A stretch of 64,000 bases of DNA, from NCBI GenBank assembly GCA_021158465.1, contig JAGGUN010000028.1:62001-126000 (forward strand), given 5' to 3'. The translations under genes and the position numbers were made by a program. The notes under the pieces are model-generated. The model was not told the origin of the DNA. It saw only the letters and a list, made by a program, of their open reading frames with translations, and searched no databases. This document shows, piece after piece, positions 61,766 through 64,000 of this stretch. Every line of letters starts with the position of its first letter. The stretch's first letter is position 1. The stretch is from a bacterium (GTDB taxonomy: Bacteria; UBP14; UBA6098; 4484-93).

Positions 61766-63919
61766 ATGAAATACCTTATCCTGGCGGTTATTCTTCTTTT
61801 GCTTTTTGTTCCTCTCCTTGCGGATTGGCCTCTTCCTGGGAGCCGCTCTCTCTCATCGACCTTTGGTGAATATCGTGCTGGTCTTCGTTTCCATGCAGGA
61901 ATCGATATTAGGACGCCGGTTTTAGCGATGCCCGTTGTTGCTCCTGTAGATGGTTGGGTGGAGAGGATCAGGGTGTCGCCGTGGGGTTACGGGAAGGTGC
62001 TATACCTCCGCGGTGTTGATGGCAGAGATTACATCTTCGCTCACCTTTCTGGCTTTGCCTCTTGTCTGGAGGAGGTTGTTGTTGAGGAGCAGGAGAGGCG
62101 AGAGAGCTTCTTCGTCGAGCTTTGGTTCTCGGATAAGGAGTTCCCGTTTTCTGCGGGGGATACGATAGCGTTTACGGGTGGAACTGGTGTTGGAAGCTCC
62201 CATCTGCATTTTGAGGTGAGGGATGCCAACTCCTGCCCGACGAATCCGCTCGAGCTGGGGTTCTCTTCTATGCCTGATACGACTCCGCCTGTATTCTATT
62301 CCCTTGTTGTGGTTCCTCTTGACATTTCATCCCGTGTCAATGGAAGCCTGCTTCCTGTGGAGATTCCTGTTTCCTTCGACGAGCATGGGAAGGTTTACAG
62401 AGCGAAAAGGCAGATCTTTGCCTCGGGTGCTCTCGGGTTTGAGGTCTGCGTATATGACTATGAGAGGGAAGAAAACCCGAACCGTCTTGGGGTGTATTCC
62501 CTTTCACTTTCCCTCAAAGATAGCACGGTCTTTTCGTTTTCACCGGTGAGTTTCTCCTATGAGGACAATGCCGATGCTGGTTTCCTTTGGGATATAGATT
62601 CTGAGGAGAGGTTTAACAAGAGGTTTATCAGGCTTTTCTCTGCTCATCCAACGGATGTTGGTTTCACGAAGGGAGATGGGAAGATAAATTTGTCGGAGAG
62701 AGATTCGGTTCTGTTCTTCAGGGTTATAGCGTCGGATATCCATAACAACAGTTCTTCTCTTCTTTTTCCTGTTCATTATTCTCCGCCGGTGAATATCGGC
62801 AAGCTCGAAAGAACGGAGGGCGATACATTCCTTTTTTTCTCCTCCCTCTCTGACACCGGTTTCAGCGTTCTTGTGGATGGCGAAAGGGTGCATGGGGCTA
62901 TCCGTTTCGAGCTGGGTGAGAACAGGCTTGGGGTTGTTCTTCCAGATTCCGTTTCTGGGGAGGTGATAGAGCTTTTTTTCCGAAATTCAAACAGGTTATC
63001 TTTAAGCCTGCAGGATACTCGGAATCCGTTTGAGTCGCGAATCTCGTTCGATTACGCCGTGAGGAAGACAGGGCTCTTCTTGTTTTTCAAGTTTGAGCCG
63101 CATAGACCCGTTGATCTACTCGTGGAGGCAGCGGGCGATACGGTGAAACCAGCACTCTTCTTCCAGTCAGCCGACAGCGTTGTAACGGCGGTTCCGATAA
63201 GAGCAGAGGGGAGGTACAATGTTATCCTTAGGCATGGGGAGATCTCGTGGGAATTTGCTGTGGATGTATGTCGGCTCAAGACAGGGAAGAAACTTTCTCT
63301 TCCCGGTTCAACCACCCTTTACATCCCTCCTGGGCAGTCTCTCTTTCTGCCCTTCTGTGCCTTTGAGCTACAGGATGTTCCGACCGTGGCAGAGAATATA
63401 GTTTCTCCTATTATTCGGTTCAAGAGTTCTCTTTTCCCTCTAAAGGTGCCAGCCCGCCTGACCGTTTCTCCTGGGGTATCGCTCAGTAGAGCCTATAGGA
63501 GGAAAGTTGCGGTTGGACGGTTCTGGCATGACGGATGGTATTTTGTTTCCAGTGGGGAAACTGCTTACATCAGGCTCCCTGGGACATTTGCCCTTGTTCT
63601 TGACACCGTCCCACCGGTCGTTATCCCAGGCTCAATCGAGGATGGCGATACACTCTCTTACTCACCTTACATTATCTCGGCTCTCGTTAGGGATAACTTC
63701 TCCGGTTTCGACAATCACTGCATACCGACGATGTACATAGATGAGCGGTTTGTCCCGGCGGAGTTCGACCCAGAGTCGGAGAGGTTATTTTACCTGTTGA
63801 GGAAACCCCTTTCTCCGGGTGAGCATACCGTTTCTATTGTTGCCGTTGACCGTCTCGGCAACAAAACGGAGTGCGAGTTGGTGTTTTTCATTTGTGGGGA
63901 GCAATCTTGTGGCGAATGA
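61766..63919 (+). CDS. Exported M23 (LytM/NlpD-type) metallopeptidase-domain protein
   Basis: A 717-residue exported protein: signal peptide (residues 1-19), then an M23 domain (about 25-180) with the zinc ligands His43 and Asp47 in RFHAGIDIRT and His in SSHLHFEVRD (about 146-148). The remaining 530 residues are beta-rich, probably several Ig-like modules, which is unusually long for this family. It may cut cell-wall cross-links or, if inactive, activate amidases. The 3' end overlaps the following leftward gene by 32 bp. Confidence 0.9.
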   Translation: MKYLILAVILLLLFVPLLADWPLPGSRSLSSTFGEYRAGLRFHAGIDIRTPVLAMPVVAPVDGWVERIRVSPWGYGKVLYLRGVDGRDYIFAHLSGFASCLEEVVVEEQERRESFFVELWFSDKEFPFSAGDTIAFTGGTGVGSSHLHFEVRDANSCPTNPLELGFSSMPDTTPPVFYSLVVVPLDISSRVNGSLLPVEIPVSFDEHGKVYRAKRQIFASGALGFEVCVYDYEREENPNRLGVYSLSLSLKDSTVFSFSPVSFSYEDNADAGFLWDIDSEERFNKRFIRLFSAHPTDVGFTKGDGKINLSERDSVLFFRVIASDIHNNSSSLLFPVHYSPPVNIGKLERTEGDTFLFFSSLSDTGFSVLVDGERVHGAIRFELGENRLGVVLPDSVSGEVIELFFRNSNRLSLSLQDTRNPFESRISFDYAVRKTGLFLFFKFEPHRPVDLLVEAAGDTVKPALFFQSADSVVTAVPIRAEGRYNVILRHGEISWEFAVDVCRLKTGKKLSLPGSTTLYIPPGQSLFLPFCAFELQDVPTVAENIVSPIIRFKSSLFPLKVPARLTVSPGVSLSRAYRRKVAVGRFWHDGWYFVSSGETAYIRLPGTFALVLDTVPPVVIPGSIEDGDTLSYSPYIISALVRDNFSGFDNHCIPTMYIDERFVPAEFDPESERLFYLLRKPLSPGEHTVSIVAVDRLGNKTECELVFFICGEQSCGE

Positions 63920-64000
63920 GCTCCGCCGCTTCATAGAGGTTTTCTGCGTAGAAATCTGCCTCTATGTCGGTTTCCCCCTCGGGGTTGATGAGGATTGTTT
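63888..64000 (-). CDS. C-terminal end of a possible HAD-like hydrolase (partial)
   Basis: Open frame of 37 codons entering from the right edge and ending with TGA at 63888. It reads TILINPEGETDIEADFYAENLYEAAELIRHKIAPHK, with the pattern EADFYAENLYEAAELI like the end of some HAD hydrolases. It is too short for a firm call. It overlaps the M23 gene by 32 bp, the same amount as the kinase/ppx pair. Confidence 0.5.
   Translation of the reverse strand, partial: TILINPEGETDIEADFYAENLYEAAELIRHKIAPHK

Overview
The window is a dense, single-chromosome bacterial segment with moderate GC, many arginine AGA/AGG and isoleucine ATA codons, intergenic gaps mostly under 30 bp and frequent start/stop overlaps. 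The organism is Gram-negative: there are several lipobox lipoproteins, an LptE-like protein, predicted outer-membrane barrels, a TPR lipoprotein of the BamD/YbgF kind, and two secreted peptidases with C-terminal domains like those sorted by the type IX secretion system. Together with the codon use, this suggests a candidate phylum of the FCB/WOR-3 (Stahlbacteria)/Cloacimonadota type, possibly thermophilic. That placement is inference; no rRNA gene lies in the window.

Layout. 0-6 kb: an EF-G-like GTPase (cut by the left edge), divergent from a ribosome/lipid/wall operon (yceD, rpmF, plsX, fabH, ddl, ssb). 6-7.8 kb: ptsI on the opposite strand. 7.8-16.2 kb: a surface-polysaccharide block (three GT4 glycosyltransferases, a flippase, a UDP-sugar epimerase), then rmuC and a membrane/TPR protein. 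16.2-20.9 kb: a membrane-anchored AmmeMemoRadiSam radical SAM enzyme, a sigma-54 response regulator, a small MscS channel and purA. 20.9-26.8 kb: a leftward operon hutI, LptE-like lipoprotein, hutH, PP-loop thiolase, papain-like secreted peptidase. 26.9-30 kb: an envelope protein, a TolB-like/LytR_C lipoprotein and ruvB. 30.2-36 kb: a leftward group atpC, carboxypeptidase-regulatory-like lipoprotein and a 1353-residue gingipain-family protein. 36-37.5 kb: a polyprenyl-phosphate sugar transferase. 37.5-52.6 kb: fourteen consecutive leftward genes ending at dnaA (TPR lipoproteins, argS, rsfS, propeller and barrel envelope proteins, two glycosyltransferases, DUF1844, recF, dnaN, dnaA). 52.6-52.9 kb: a probable origin region. 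52.9-57.6 kb: lon, an rfbA-like nucleotidyltransferase and a histidine kinase. 57.6-61.7 kb: ppx/gppA, vanZ-like and uvrA leftward. 61.8-64 kb: an M23 peptidase and the end of a possible HAD-like gene.

Themes. (1) dnaA-dnaN-recF, DnaA-box-like repeats overlapping the predicted dnaA promoter, the change of gene direction, and a visible change in base bias of plus-strand genes all point to an origin near 52.6-52.9 kb. (2) A consistent promoter form can be read at most divergent junctions: TTGANN, 16 or 17 bp, TATAAT-like. At several genes it sits so close to the start codon that the transcript would be almost leaderless. (3) All six convergent gene junctions are compressed to between -32 and +9 bp, with no ordinary hairpin/T-run terminator. 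(4) Several enzymes carry changes at signature positions (EF-G-like G3 His to Phe, ArgRS HIGH motif to NVVS, C25 peptidase His to Gln). I found no tRNA, rRNA, CRISPR array, prophage or insertion sequence. I also found no system that I can defend as wholly new; the most unusual arrangements are the hut/PP-loop/LptE/papain operon and the atpC/lipoprotein/gingipain group.
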